NCBI GenBank assembly: GCA_963932145.1
Contig: OZ010603.1
Span: 77,306,378-77,370,377 of the forward strand
Source of the DNA: Acanthosepion lycidas
Lineage: Eukaryota; Mollusca; Cephalopoda; Sepiida; Sepiidae
Reading direction: 5' to 3'
Length of the DNA: 64,000 nt
The notes under the pieces were generated by a model. The model did no database searches. It had not been told where the DNA came from and saw only the letters and a program-made list of their open reading frames with translations. How positions within the stretch are numbered: the stretch's first letter is position 1; each line of letters starts with the position of its first letter. Of this stretch, positions 12,321 to 23,985 are shown in pieces. The position numbers and the translations under genes are program-made.

Positions 12321-12971
12321 TAATCAATACCGGGTTCATAGGAAAAAAAAACAAATGCAAAACCTCGGATGATTGAAAAGCATACAATTAAAAATAGAAA
12401 CACAAGTGTAGAATCAGATTTCCCTACGAACATTTCGTATAAATACGAAATAAGTATAAATAAAATTGAACAATAATTTTTTAAGTTATTTTACCGAACA
12501 GTATTTTTTAAATAAGTATATTAGAGTTATTGGCCTTGCATTAGAAACATTTCAGGAGACAAGCTAAAACACAATTTCAAAATGTTCAATTTTATTGAAC
12601 TTAAACATGTAAAAATGAAGAAATTAATTAATGATGAATTCATTTCCTTTACATTCCTTTATTAAAAGTTTCTCGAATTATTATTTTTTAATTTTTGAAA
12701 ATGTTCAAGATTTTTTATTACAGAAACTTGTCTTTCTTTGAATAAAAAATAGAATTAATTATATTTTAACTTCTTTTATTTAATAAATATTAAAACTTGA
12801 TGAAATTAATTAGTTTATTTTCTCAAAAGAACTGAAAAGTTGCTAATTACAGATGGCTACATTGTTCGCTTTTAGGTGAACGCGGGAAAACTGGAAATGC
12901 ATTTCGACATTTTTATTGTATTATAATTAAAATCTGTCTATATTTTCAAGATGAGATATTGTAACTTTTTA
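12321..12971. other. AT-rich sequence, no gene seen
   Basis: No coding exon or bounded element detected. Confidence 0.45.
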
Positions 12972-13216
12972 CACTAAATTGTTCAGACTGTTGTCGTCAT
13001 CTTTATTGTCATATTCACAATGTTTCAGTCGTCATACAATCTGACTTTCATCAGGTGATATACGTTGGAATTTCAAACTGAACACTTTACTTAGCCCACT
13101 GAGGTAGATTTTTCTAGTTCCATATACCATGCCTTTTCTGCCAGAGTGTACAGTGGCCGAAACATTGTGAATATAATAATAAAGATGAGGACAACTGTCT
13201 AAGTAATGTAAATAGT
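12972..13216. mobile_element. Inverted pair of SINE family C fragments
   Basis: The left half is family C on the - strand (TGTCGTCATCTTTATTGTCA, then AATGTTTCAG). The right half is the same tail on the + strand (CGAAACATTGTGAATATAAT, then GATGAGGACAACTGTC). The two halves could form a long hairpin. A similar head-to-head arrangement occurs at 26500-26790. Confidence 0.7.
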
Positions 13217-14699
13217 GGAAATATAAGTAAAATGTTTAATCTTCTCTACAAATTTATTGCTTTATTTTTTGAATCAGAAACATTTATGTGGATTCAATTT
13301 TGCATGACTTCCTTTAATTATTACAGGAAACTATGCAAAATTAAATGTTTCCATTTCATTTTTTAATTGACTTTTGTAATTTTAACTTTCAACTTTTTAA
13401 ACAATTAGAAAAATAAATATTTTATGTATCAACAGTCACTACATAAATAAATTGGTTTGCTTATAAAAAATAGGGAATTTTTTATGAAATAATTTTTTTT
13501 TAGATCAGAATTCTTTAGACTTTCCTGAGGCCATGACATTTGTCAGAATTGAAAAATAGAACAGAAAAAGAAAATTCAAACCAATCTAGAGAAGAATGTG
13601 CTCCATCAGGCTATCTTGCCCAAGACGCACCCACTGTTGTTACGGCTACAGTACATGTGGTGCCCCTACAACCCTAAGGGGTCATTGGACTTGTGATTGT
13701 GTACAATAGTCACTATAACCAGAAATATTCATTTTTTTAAATTATTTTTTTTATATTATTATAGATTAAGCTTAATTTCATAAAATTAAATAGAGAAGTC
13801 CAGTTTGCTGTGTAAATTTATCTCCCTATTGAAGCCAAAATAAAATATGTTCATATCACATGATTTCTTAAATTTTTTTTCCATTTGTAATCCATAATCT
13901 AGACTTATGCATAGCACAGAATCACAATATGTAGCACATGCATGCATATGTATGAGAGAGAGAGAGTGTGTGTGTGTGTGAATGGGAAACTTCTAGTGAG
14001 CAGGAAAGTGAAACTTGATGCTTCTCTGGCTAGAATACAAGTGATAATTTTTTCTGTGCATAGCTTGTGATTAAAAAAAACTAAAGATGTCAATAATAAG
14101 GTTTAACACCAACAATCAAAACCTGGTCTTTGGAGCCATTCTACATCCATAAAAGAAACTGAAACCCTTAACTCCAAGAAAGAAATCATTCCACTGCTGA
14201 ACATGCCACTTCCATATTCTTTCCTTTATCTGATACCATGTACATCTGAGTTTTGACAGAACCACCTCCAATCATATCTGTATGTATTGTTACATTTCTG
14301 TGAACTTAAAAAATACAAACATTATTTTCTTTCCATGAATTCTTGATAAGGTCTACTTTCTATTTACAGTGATCTCACAAAGAATAAGTTTATTTATTTC
14401 CCTGAGTGAAATATGTTAATAACATATTTTATTGCATGAAATATATATTATTCTACATATAAAAATTTGTATAATAATAAAAAGGAACATAAAATTATAT
14501 AAAAATAATTAAAGGGAAAATAAAAAATAATACAATAGACTAGGTTTGTTTATTAGAATTTCTTTTGAGGGGAGTGATTTCAGAAAACTTTTATTAAAAT
14601 AAGAAAATTACCCACATATATATTTAAAATAAAAACTGCTAAAATGAAGTAGTTATTAAAAAAGTGGGTTGAATAAAATTTGATATGTAAAACTTTATA
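13217..14699. other. Intergenic sequence, no gene seen
   Basis: AT-rich, with a short GA/TG microsatellite near 13956-13980. A GC-richer patch at about 13600-13700 was not recognised. Confidence 0.5.
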
Positions 14700-14853
14700 C
14701 AGTGTAACCTGGATATAAGAGAGATTTTCTCTGGTCCCAAATTAGAGCCATACTTACCTAAACAAAATAGACCAAACCCGGATATAAGAGAAACCCAGAT
14801 ATAAGAGACTTCTTCTCCGGTCCCGACAACTCTCTTATATCCGGGTTACACTG
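14700..14853. mobile_element. Pogo-like MITE, 154 bp, TA-flanked
   Basis: The left end is CAGTGTAACCTGGATATAAG. The right end TCTTATATCCGGGTTACACTG is its near-exact inverted copy. TA lies immediately outside both ends (14698-14699 and 14854-14855). An internal CCCGGATATAAGAGA subrepeat is also visible. CAGTG termini with a TA target site fit the pogo branch of Tc1/mariner. No transposase is encoded. Confidence 0.85.
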
Positions 14854-15159
14854 TATATGTGAGGTTCAAATTGATGTTATAAAAATACTGCCAAAATGAA
14901 GCTTAGTGGTTTATAAAGATATATGTATAAATTGTGGTTTTCAAATTTGTAAAAGAGCTCTTAGGATTACAGAACCCACCTAAATAAACTTTACAAAGTG
15001 GCATGCTTTAAAGAGGTACATTTTGGATTTTTAATCAATGGGGAAAGTAAGTTGCAATCCAGATGTATCAAATTTCTGATTCAACTGGCAGCTGAGTTGT
15101 GGTTATTTAAGAAGTCTGGCTCATAAGACATATGCAAAAGTCATTGGTAGTTGTTGTTG

Positions 15160-15400
15160 GAATTGGAACTAAGAAGAAGAAGAAGAAGAAGAAAAAGAAA
15201 GCACAAAACAGAAGAAATTTGGCTTTCACAGGCTAAAATTGTTGGCTGACTGCTGGGAGGCAGGGAGCATGGATTTTGCTTTCATCATCAAAAGTCACTA
15301 GCAGCTGCTGGGTGGCAGAAAGCAGAAGGGATTTGGCTTTCACAGACAAAAGTCAATGGCAGATGGTAGCAAAACTAAAAGCTGAAAGGTTTCAGAATTT
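15160..15400. repeat. (AAG)n tract and degenerate ~60-100-bp minisatellite
   Basis: A GAA/AAG-rich run at about 15172-15200 precedes about three diverged copies of a unit with ATTTGGCTTTCACAG and a CTGCTGGGAGGCAG-type segment (starts near 15218, 15270 and 15329). The Lys/Glu-rich ORF that follows at 15407-15646 looks like translated A/G-rich sequence, not a conserved protein. Confidence 0.55.
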
Positions 15401-15878
15401 ACAAAGATGTGGCCTATGACTACTATGACGATGAAAAAGAAGACGACCAAAGTAAAACTAAAAGCCAACCATGCTGGCAATGACCATGAAAAGGAAATAA
15501 CAGAAGAAAAAGAAAAGAAAAAAGCCAAAAGAAAAGAAAGGAGAAAATTCTGCAAATTAAGAGAGATATACAATTATCTTTCTATAGAATCTATATCTGA
15601 TTTTTTTTTATTTATAATGTACTTTTTATCACATAAAATTTCCTGAGGTGCGAGGATCACTGGGGATCATTTGGGGATCACTGCGCTAGAGTCTTTTGCT
15701 GTTAATAAATAAGGCAGGATGTGTGCTTTAATATTTTTTTAACAATACAAAATACCAGTACCAATTATAGGCACTAGTAAATAAACTTGTTTAATTCTTA
15801 TAAATGGCTTATGTGAATCATTGCAAGAATCTCAAATCCTTTCACTGCTTATAATTTATGTATTTTTAGTGTCTAATT

Positions 15879-16354
15879 CAGTGGTTTCCAAACAGTGTGG
15901 TGCCCCTCATAGGGGCAGCAGAAGAGGATAGCAGGTGAGGCAGAATGATTGAAAGACAATCAAAGATTTAAAAACAGTTTCAAAAAGTTCATATGCCAAT
16001 AATAAATATGATTTCAAAATGTAAAATATTATTACAGATTACTTGTAACTGCATGAATGAGTCCCAGTATAGTTATAAATAATTATTGACCAGTTTTTTT
16101 TTTTTTTTGTGTGTGTGATATTTTTTGCATTATATCAAGTATTAAGAATATAGTAACTGGCTCTGCAAATTGAAGGAGAGAGAGAGAGTTATCAATAATA
16201 ATGTTTTAGCTTCAAATCTGCAGATATCGCCCTTTAACCCTCTCTCTGTTTTTTATTTTTTAATGTAATTTTTCTTACATAAAATTTGGTGAGGCACAAG
16301 CAAATTTTAATTCTGAAAATGCAGCCCAGAGAAAAAAATGTTTGGGAACCACTA
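15879..16354. mobile_element. hAT non-autonomous element with exact 8-bp TSD
   Basis: The termini CAGTGGTTTCCAAAC and GTTTGGGAACCACTA are imperfect inverted copies. The identical 8-mer GTCTAATT lies on both sides (15871-15878 and 16355-16362). An 8-bp duplication with CAGTGGTT-type ends is diagnostic of hAT elements. The 476-bp interior has no transposase. Confidence 0.9.
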
Positions 16355-16584
16355 GTCTAATTCTTTAGGGAGAGCGTATTAAAGAACATAATGGACATTC
16401 GATGTTGAAATAACAAACTTTCATTATTTTTTCAATTAACTGAAGAAAAAAAAAGAAATTACCCTGATTTCTTTATTTCATGTTACACTATTTTAACAAT
16501 TGGTTCATCTAAAAAGCCATGAAAAACACAATAGGATTAAGAAAATTAGTAAAAATTAAATTAAAATTAAAAAAAAGACTTTAA

Positions 16585-16849
16585 CCCTAGAACACTAACC
16601 ATGTGCATATAGTACCCAGCGTAATTTTTTTTTTTTTTATTCCAATTTTCAGTACCTGATTTTCTTAACTAAATAATGTTTTTCAGTTCCTATTAATGTT
16701 AACTCAAAGTACAAAGTTTGAAGTGCCTGCATGTAAAATATTTCAAATAAAAATTTATATTTAATATTTTTTTGATATTTTCAAAATTGGGTATGATGTA
16801 CCCATGGTTAGTAGTGGTGTAACTTTAATTGATAGTTAGTGTTCTAGAG
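16585..16849. mobile_element. piggyBac-like MITE, 265 bp, TTAA-flanked
   Basis: The ends CCCTAGAACACTAAC and GTTAGTGTTCTAGAG are inverted copies with one mismatch, and TTAA abuts both (16581-16584 and 16850-16853). TTAA targeting with CCCTAGA-type ends is characteristic of piggyBac. It is too short to encode transposase. Confidence 0.88.
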
Positions 16850-16858
16850 TTAAACAAA

Positions 16859-17232
16859 TTAAAACAGATGACACTGAAAACAACACCTCTCCATAAAAAA
16901 AAAGAAATCCTTATTCATTTTGTCATATCCCATGAGCATGCCCACATTTTGTGAAAAAGCAACTGGAAGAAGAAAATTCAATTTTCCAGGACCAGTGACT
17001 GTTGTAAATACTGATGCAGCATCTAAAAAGGCCTCAAAAATTAACAAAAAGAACAATACGAACATTATTCTTATCAGAATCTGACTGAATTCTTTACCCA
17101 TCAGCTCAGGATGATCAGAAATCACAGAAAGTGTTTGCTCTTGGCAGATTTCAGTGAAAGGTGGGTAAAAGTTGTGAGCTTGGTTCACATGAATAGGGCC
17201 AGCCTTAGTTTCTTTTTTTAGTCCCCCTATAG
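16859..17232 (-). pseudogene. Unidentified ORF fragment with one hydrophobic segment
   Basis: An open frame on the - strand continues for about 120 codons before it is broken by the hAT element at 17233. It contains NFYPPFTEICQEQTLSVISD and then a transmembrane-like run (ILIRIMFVLFFLLIFEAFLD). Composition is protein-like and unlike the surrounding AT-rich noise, and the residues around the hydrophobic segment faintly recall MFSD6-type transporters. I cannot confirm the family. It sits between two transposons with no splice partners in view, so I call it a decayed gene fragment. Confidence 0.25.
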
Positions 17233-17671
17233 CAATGATTTCCAATGTGCGGCATATACCCCACTGGTAGGGTATGGTAATATTTTGGTGGGGCATGTGT
17301 AGCATGTGCACACTTTTGCTTACTATACCAACAGAATAAGGGGGCAATTCGAAAATGAGTTATTAACAAGGAATTGTTTTCTAGTGAGTCTGAGTGAGAG
17401 TGTTAATGTTAATGTGTGTTAATACATATGATGCATATACAGTATGTATACATAAAATATTTTGTGTGTACATACGTACGTGTGTAATTGGCATGCGGGG
17501 TATTTTACTGTCTACTCACACTCGCGTGTCTCGGTTAACAAGGGAGAGGGCGTGATGCATGTCACTGGAAGAGCCCATGTTTTGTTAGACAATCAGTGGA
17601 CATTACAGGTAGCACCAGAATTTTAGAAATAACAAAGTGGGGCATGGCCCAAAATTGGTTGTGAATTACTG
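17233..17671. mobile_element. hAT non-autonomous element, 8-bp TSD
   Basis: The left end is CAATGATTTCCAATGTGCGG and the right end TTGGTTGTGAATTACTG. The flanks CCCTATAG (17225-17232) and CCTTATAG (17672-17679) differ at one base. The CCCCACTGG...GGTGGGGCATG interior is typical of short hAT derivatives. It interrupts the ORF fragment to its left. Confidence 0.75.
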
Positions 17672-17679
17672 CCTTATAG

Positions 17680-19229
17680 AAACAACAGTGTGGATTCCTG
17701 ACAGACCCATCCCCTGGGGTTCTCTTTTGTTATGATCCTTGTCAAACTTCCCAGTTTCCCCATTTTGTTTTTATTCCATTTTTATCTTGACTGGATCAGC
17801 TGCTTATATTGACCCACTCCAGAGTTTATTTCTGTCCCTCCCTCACTTTTAGTGAGTAAACTGCTCTTAATTTTCTGTGGGGTGCACAGGTCTTATTAAC
17901 ATAATTTTATTTTAGTTTGAATTTTTTTTTTTTTTTATTTTGTTTTTGGGTTCAACCCACCTCCTCATTTCATGGTATATATTTTTGTAAGAAAATCCGT
18001 GTTTAAAAAAAATTAAAAAAAAACACAATTCTACACGTCAAACTTTTTATTTGTTATTTTGTTAGGGTTATTTTTTTTCTGAGTAGGTCACCTATGAATA
18101 TGTGGTATTTTGGTAAATGCTGGATTAGGTGTATAAGGATGAGTTCTTATGGTGAATGAGTCAATTGTAAGAATGAATAGCTTGTGAATCAGATTAGCAA
18201 GGTTTAGTATAGTCAATGACGATCAGCCTTTTCTTCATTTCCGCTATGGCCTTGAGCCACAAAAATGTATTTTCATGTTAAATAAAGCCTAAGATCAAAG
18301 TGTAGTATCTGTAGCAGCGGCAGCCAGCCAACCTGCAGTTTCAGCCATCAGTAGCTGTAGTTCCAGCTCCAGCCAGCCAGCCTACTAGCCATCAGTAGCC
18401 CTAATTCCAGTTCCAGCAAGCCAGCCAGCTTCAGCCAGCCAGGTGCCCTCACCAGCAACAATATGCAATAAACTATTCTTTTTAGGACAACACTTTTCAA
18501 TGACTCCAAACTCTCCTCCTCAGAACAACACTTTTCTCACCCTCAACATAAACAGGCAGAGATATTTTTTTGCCTAGTGCCTTATTTTTATCAAATTTAT
18601 TTTCTTAAATGAACTTGGCAATGTATTTTTTTTTTACTCAAGTCTTCATTTTAATTTTTTTTGCTGTCTTCCATCAATCAATATTTATTTGTGGGCCAAT
18701 ATACAACCCACAACAATTTTAATAAATTTTCAACCAAAATTTCTTTGTTTTGACTGTTGAAAGTCAATATTTTGAATACTTACATTTCAATAAGTAAACA
18801 ACTTCCAAATAAAACTAACAATTTTGCATGATACTAAAAACTATGAACAACAGTATCGTTGATGTTATTAAAAAAATGTCACTGTGTCATTTTTTTCTTA
18901 AAAACAACTAACATTTTAAGTGTTTTTTTTCATATTATTATTGATGGTCTTTGCTCTTTCATATAGTTATTCTTTTCAACTATATATAGCTGGCCACTCG
19001 TATTTGAGTATACTTGTCTACTAGGGTGGCTAACCAATCCCTATTGCAGACGTTTGCTCAGGTGTGTTTGTGTTTATTCAACACGCACAGATCCCACCTG
19101 TGATTTATACTGCAACTATGCTGAGCAGACTTTAGTTACAGTTTCTGGGAAAGTATGTGTTATCTAGCGGGATTCAACAATTCAAACAAGGCTAGAATTG
19201 CTCTAGCTCTCAGCCATGATGACTTGTGA
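17680..19229. other. Intergenic sequence with a CCAGC-rich patch
   Basis: No gene seen. About 18310-18450 is a degenerate low-complexity tract of CAGCCAGCC and TTCCAGCTCCAG units. Downstream, TTCTTTTTAGGACAACACTT (about 18475) has a relative at about 21990 (TTCTTTTTCAGGACAACAAT), so a further unnamed dispersed repeat is likely. Confidence 0.45.
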
Positions 19230-19472
19230 CTTTGTGCTAGGACAGCTATTGATGGCACACAAGGATTCTGTTTACCCAATTTCGCTCACAAGGCTTGGGT
19301 CAATACATGGTATGGTTTTCAGGCACTTTCCAAAGGTGCCATATGCTGGGATCGACACCTCCAGTTCTATAACATCAGGAAGTCTCCTTCCTGACAAATC
19401 GACTATGGTGAGATTTGAACCTGGGTCTCATTGTCAGAATGCGAACATTCTAACCACTTGATGACATGCCCA
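19230..19472 (-). mobile_element. tRNA-derived SINE, family E
   Basis: On the - strand the head reads GGGCATGTCATCAAGTGGTT (A-box region), followed by the B-box-like segment CCCAGGTTCAAATCTCACCA and a GACTTCCTGATG body. The box spacing and sequence fit a tRNA promoter. The 3' limit is uncertain. The 81-aa + strand ORF here is an artefact of the element. Confidence 0.6.
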
Positions 19473-20419
19473 TCTTTTCAACTACCATCTTTGTAAACAT
19501 GTTGGAATAATAATGTAGGAAATTCAGTCATCCAGGTTTTTATATTAAAAATTCATATGTCCAAATTCCAAACAATAATAAAATAAAAATAAAGAAAACA
19601 TGTTTATGCCTGTTAAATAAGTCATTTTGTATTTAAAAATATATATACATGAATTCAAAAAGGAGTAAAAATAATCTTTAGTTCCATTAAAGCCTTTGTG
19701 TAGTTGGCTCACAGAAAAATCTGTAGTTTAGGCAAGACTTTTAAAGAGTTAGTTCTCTGTAAAAAGCTGTGGTTAAGAAAAGGTTTTATCATTAGCGAAA
19801 ATTCACTGGCCATCTTTATTGTTGTTATTGGAGATGATGTGTTTGAAGTTGCTGAATAGTCATCCAAGCTGTTAGTGTTATAGCTGACTTGTTTGAAGTT
19901 GCTGGCACATTTCTTTCAGTATGAGTTGTGGATAAAAGAAAAAGCTCAAGTATTTTTCCTGAAAGTAGGTTTGAGAAAAATAGGGTTTTAGTTTTCTCTG
20001 ATTGGTCAAATATTTCACATCGTGATATTAATTTCTAGCCAATAAATGCTTTGATTTAAACGGTGTATGTTGTATTGTGGAATCATTTAGACATGTTTGT
20101 AATACTGTCTGTTATTTTGTAGAAAATAAAGTTTGGGTGTGTTTTAATATGGTATGTATGTGGCTATGTAATTGTGTTGGAAATAGGGTCTATTTTATAT
20201 ATCACCTGACGTTTCTAATGCAAAGGAGATGTAATGGGAGAGAGCTGGGGAAGAAAGGATTTATTCTCCTATTTACATTTCCTCCATTATAAGTATTGTT
20301 ATATCTGTGATATAAAAAACAATGTATTTCACGGATGGAATGGAATGGCTGAAAGAAAAAAGAATGACAAGCAATGCTTTGTTTTCAAGGAGACTTTTAT
20401 GCCACTAAGACATACATGA

Positions 20420-20423
<4 letters not shown>
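19473..20423. other. Intergenic sequence, no gene seen
   Basis: No coding exon or bounded element was recognised. Several short ORFs lack protein-like composition. Confidence 0.45.

Positions 20424-20470
<47 letters not shown>
20424..20470. repeat. (TA)n microsatellite, left flank of SINE
   Basis: About 23 TA dinucleotides immediately to the left of the family-A SINE. A matching (TA)n lies on the other side at 20894-20936. Confidence 0.95.
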
Positions 20471-20477
<7 letters not shown>

Positions 20478-20890
20478 GACTCTCCTGTCGAGATTCGACG
20501 TATGAGGGTCAAGCAGATTAGTTTCCAGGAACCGACAGCCCGACACCGGCACATGAGATTTGATTATAGTGGTGAAGGCCTCGTGCAGGACCATCCACAC
20601 TTTTTGTAGGGACGAATACAGAGACCTGGTGCACCGAATGCCACAAGGTTCCCAAACGACCCTCCGCAGGTTTTGAATTCAGAGTTGTCCTTCTCCTAGA
20701 CCAGTTGCCATCCAAGGCTATAGAACCCAGTCTGTCCTGCTATTTTACCCATAGCTGGAGGGAGAAGAAGAGGATTCATACCTTTCCCAAGGGTATTAGC
20801 ACGTAAGTGAATGTAATAGATTCGACTGGAATTCGAACTCGGCTCTCCGATTCCTCAATCCAAACCGATATCCATTACTCCACCGTGCCT

Positions 20891-20893
<3 letters not shown>
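20471..20893 (-). mobile_element. SINE family A, long variant, flanked by (TA)n on both sides
   Basis: On the - strand it starts GGAGGCACGGTGGAGTAATG, has the B-box-like GAGTTCGAATTCCAG and the family-A body, then diverges after GGCAACTGGTCTAGGAGAAG into a roughly 230-bp extension with TTTGGGAACCTTGTGGCATT. The long variant also appears at 45270-45800. Two modest ORFs inside are incidental. Confidence 0.85.
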
Positions 20894-20939
<46 letters not shown>

Positions 20940-20947
20940 ACATATAT
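20894..20947. repeat. (TA)n microsatellite, right flank of SINE
   Basis: About 21 TA units ending in TATGTATACATATATAG. Together with 20424-20470 it brackets the SINE. Confidence 0.95.
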
Positions 20948-21481
20948 AGTTTTGTGTATGTCTTTTTAAAATCCATAGTCCTAATAAATAGCTTAAATAC
21001 CCTACAAAAAAGATAACCCTTTATGAAGTTGTCAAAAAACAAATGTTATGTCAGTTTTTTTTTTATATACGCAAAACCCTTTTAGAAAAAATAAAATTAA
21101 AAAATAAATAAATCTCCCTAGACACGTAAACCAGACTAGACTAAATCATCTTCCGTTTTAAATTTAGAGACCCCAACCTTACTCTGACTTGACATCTAGA
21201 AATGTAACTCTTTACTGATACAAATTATTAACACCTTGCCCCCCTTTCTATATGAAAAAATGCGCTGGCCGTCACCATGGAAATTTTGATTTCAATTATG
21301 AATATGCTATTAAAACACATAAATTTCAGAAATAAGTTATTCCAAAAAATATTTCGCTTGAAGATGGAACAGAGCTTACATTAATTCAAATTAATTCAAA
21401 TAATTATATTGAAGTTTTCAGCTCTTGTTTTGAAACATGAGAACTCTTATGTAGCGTGTTGGAATCATATTTTTAAATAAA

Positions 21482-21485
<4 letters not shown>

Positions 21486-21525
<40 letters not shown>
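21486..21525. repeat. (TA)n microsatellite
   Basis: About 19 TA units, with no element attached on either side. Confidence 0.95.
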
Positions 21526-21527
<2 letters not shown>

Positions 21528-21613
21528 ATGCTGACAAAAATACGTAATATATTCCTAAATGGGATCTTTTTACATATATTATGGAAATTCTTCTGTTTCT
21601 GGAGAAGCCATGT

Positions 21614-21829
21614 CTAGAACTCCAGATTCAAATGGGCCAGATTCATATACAATGTCTCAGGTGATGACATATTAAATGAACAGGAAATAGTGAGTCTTGG
21701 GTTTTCCCAAATTGAAGACTGTGAGCTGCTGTTTCTTTCTATATCTGGGAAAGATAAATTCCTAATAGAAAACTTCACCGTGGACTTATTAGTTACTGGG
21801 GAAGCAGATTTAGCCTCTGCCTGGGCCAT
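21614..21829 (-). CDS. Small ORF of unknown status with an FSIRN motif
   Basis: A 71-codon frame from ATG to TAG whose composition is balanced rather than A/T-driven. It is rich in Ser and contains STVKFSIRNLSFPD at about residues 17-30. FSIxNL resembles the Groucho-binding eh1 motif found near the N terminus of many homeodomain repressors. No homeobox or convincing 5' splice site follows in view. It could be an isolated first exon, part of an unrecognised repeat, or chance. Confidence 0.2.
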   Translation of the reverse strand: MAQAEAKSASPVTNKSTVKFSIRNLSFPDIERNSSSQSSIWENPRLTISCSFNMSSPETLYMNLAHLNLEF

Positions 21830-22795
21830 CTAAAGAAAGCAACCTCACAGTTTGGCTGCTGTAAACTGACTGAAATTGGCTGTTGCTCTTGTCACTGTAT
21901 AGAGTGACATCGCTAAACAGCTGTCATGTGACCCACATCACTTATCTGCACCAAAGGAAGGACAACATTTTCCAATGACGACAAAATTGTTCTTTTTCAG
22001 GACAACAATTTTCAGCAGCTACAAAACTGGGGACCTTTTTAAATGTGTCAACTGTAATGCAAGAAAGGCATAAAGAGGTACATGACAATAGAAAGGAAAT
22101 ATTTTGACCTTTTCCAATCTCTAAGGCCTATATTAGGCACTAGTATATCCCTGATATGGTATCATCTGAAGATGATGGAAGGAAAAGCCAGAATAACACA
22201 AAGATATTAAATAAAATGAAATGTCTCTGAAAAGATTTTATATATAAATATATCATTAAAATGTTACACATACAGGTAAGTGCATGTGCACACACACATA
22301 TAGATGTATATCACAATTTAACACAGAGAAATGTTAACACAGATAAAAAAATAGGTGAAGGAACGAATATAAAGATCTTACCTGTAAGAAATATTTCTTG
22401 GAGGGACATGTCCACCCCGATTGATATCTTTTAAGTTACTTCATTAGGCTACATAGCTTTTGGTCATTCTCTTAACGATCACATCTATCTTCCTTGTGTT
22501 CCATACAGCAATTGTCAATTGTCACTCAAGGAGTATCATTACTCGTGGACTGACGTAACTCATGGGGTGTTACGTGACACTCAGAATGTGAGGAAATTCA
22601 TCCTGCAAAGTGCGAGAGAACAGCCATTTGCATCTCTTCAGCATATTTCTTTTTTATGTAAAAGGAAAGATAGAAAAATATTTAGAAGACTATTGTCTTG
22701 AAAGCTGTCTTAAAAATCATTTAATAAAAACTAAGATTAAGAATGGAATAATGAGTAAATAATGTATTTATTTATTATATGGTTTGCTATTTAAA

Positions 22796-23105
22796 CCAGT
22801 ATGCACATATTGGTTGTTAAAACCACAGCATTTTGGCTGTTGCACTCTCCAGCTGTCATCTTATATGCATTTCTGTCTGGACCAGTATGCACATATTGGT
22901 TGCTAAAACGACAGCATTTTGGCCATTGCACTCTCCAGATGTTGTCTTATATGCATTTCTATTTGGACCAGTATGCTCATATTGATTGCTATAATATACA
23001 GCATTTTGGCCGTTGCACTATTCAGTCATCGTGTTATTAAATGCATTTCTATTTAAGCCAGTACACTCATATTGGTTGTCATATTCAAAATGTTTTGAAT
23101 GTCAT
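22796..23105 (-). repeat. Tandem array of SINE-C tail units (86-90 bp)
   Basis: CCAGTATGCACATATTGG-type starts recur at 22796, 22882, 22968 and 23058, giving periods of 86, 86 and 90 bp. Each unit contains AGCATTTTGGCCGTTGCACT, which is the complement of the CAATGGCCAAAACATTG region of SINE family C. The array therefore appears to be an internally amplified piece of that SINE. A 79-aa ORF through it is an artefact. Confidence 0.75.
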
Positions 23106-23195
23106 ACTCCCCAACTTTCTACATGTGTCTATTTTCATACCTGGTAACTTTCTCTGAATTTTGAACCAAATTCTCTATTCAATCCACAGTTAGAC

Positions 23196-23985
23196 CAGTA
23201 GTTCTTGACCTTTTCTACATCCCAACCCATATTCACTTGGATAAATGTTCCACTGCCCACTTGTATAGTAAATATTCAAAAGCATGACAAAATTGTTTTG
23301 GTAAAAGTTTATTACTCATTCATAAACTGACTTTATAACATAGTAAAAAATACCAAAGGGAGGCAACAAATAACATTGAAGAATTAATGAAATTAAAGAA
23401 TGCATTAAAGAACAAATAAAACCAAATTGACAATTGAAAACTGTGTATATAATTTAGTTTATGGTCAAGGTTAATTTCATGGTTTAGGGTTAGCATTGCA
23501 AGTTTTGACAAAAAAATTAAATAATTTTTTTGTTCATAATTATATAATTAATAAGAATATTAGGAACTAATAAAAATTCATCAAATATTTTTTTGTTGTT
23601 CTTGGTCTTCTCTTATCTGATTTATATCTGAAAAAAATATTATTTCATCTGAAGAACTATTTGAATGTTAATGACCCTTCTCAAAACTAAAGAAAATACG
23701 AAAATATTTGTTGTTTGTGGGGATATTTATATCTTATCTAGGAATGTGACTCATTTATTTTCAATTAGCCTCCTGTTTTTTTATTTTTTATATAGGTTCT
23801 TTGCATATCTCCTATGAATATTTTTTCCAGGTAGCATATATTAAAATACCTTTTTAATACTCAAAATCCTACATCACTCACCAAAATGTCCAATCACCCA
23901 CCATTTTCTGTGCAGTTACTTATCACCCACCCAAGAGTTCAAATCGCCCACTGGTGGACGATATTGTCCAGGTTGGGAAACCCTA
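23196..23985. mobile_element. hAT-like non-autonomous element (790 bp)
   Basis: The left end is CAGTAGTTCTTGACCTTTTC and the right end GGTTGGGAAACCCTA. The flanks AGTTAGAC (23188-23195) and GCTTAGAC (23986-23993) match at 6 of 8. The interior has paired CCACTGCCCACTT and CGCCCACTGGTGG segments near the two ends. It has no transposase. Confidence 0.65.

Noticed and set aside
15407-15646. Lys/Glu-rich 79-residue ORF
   Set aside because: Low-complexity translation of an A/G-rich tract following a minisatellite. The opposite strand is open as well, showing composition rather than selection.
20397-20715. Two overlapping - strand ORFs next to (TA)n
   Set aside because: Both are readings of the family-A SINE and the adjacent (TA)n.
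22796-23105. CRISPR-like array
   Set aside because: Units are contiguous 86-90-bp repeats without unique spacers, in a eukaryotic genome.
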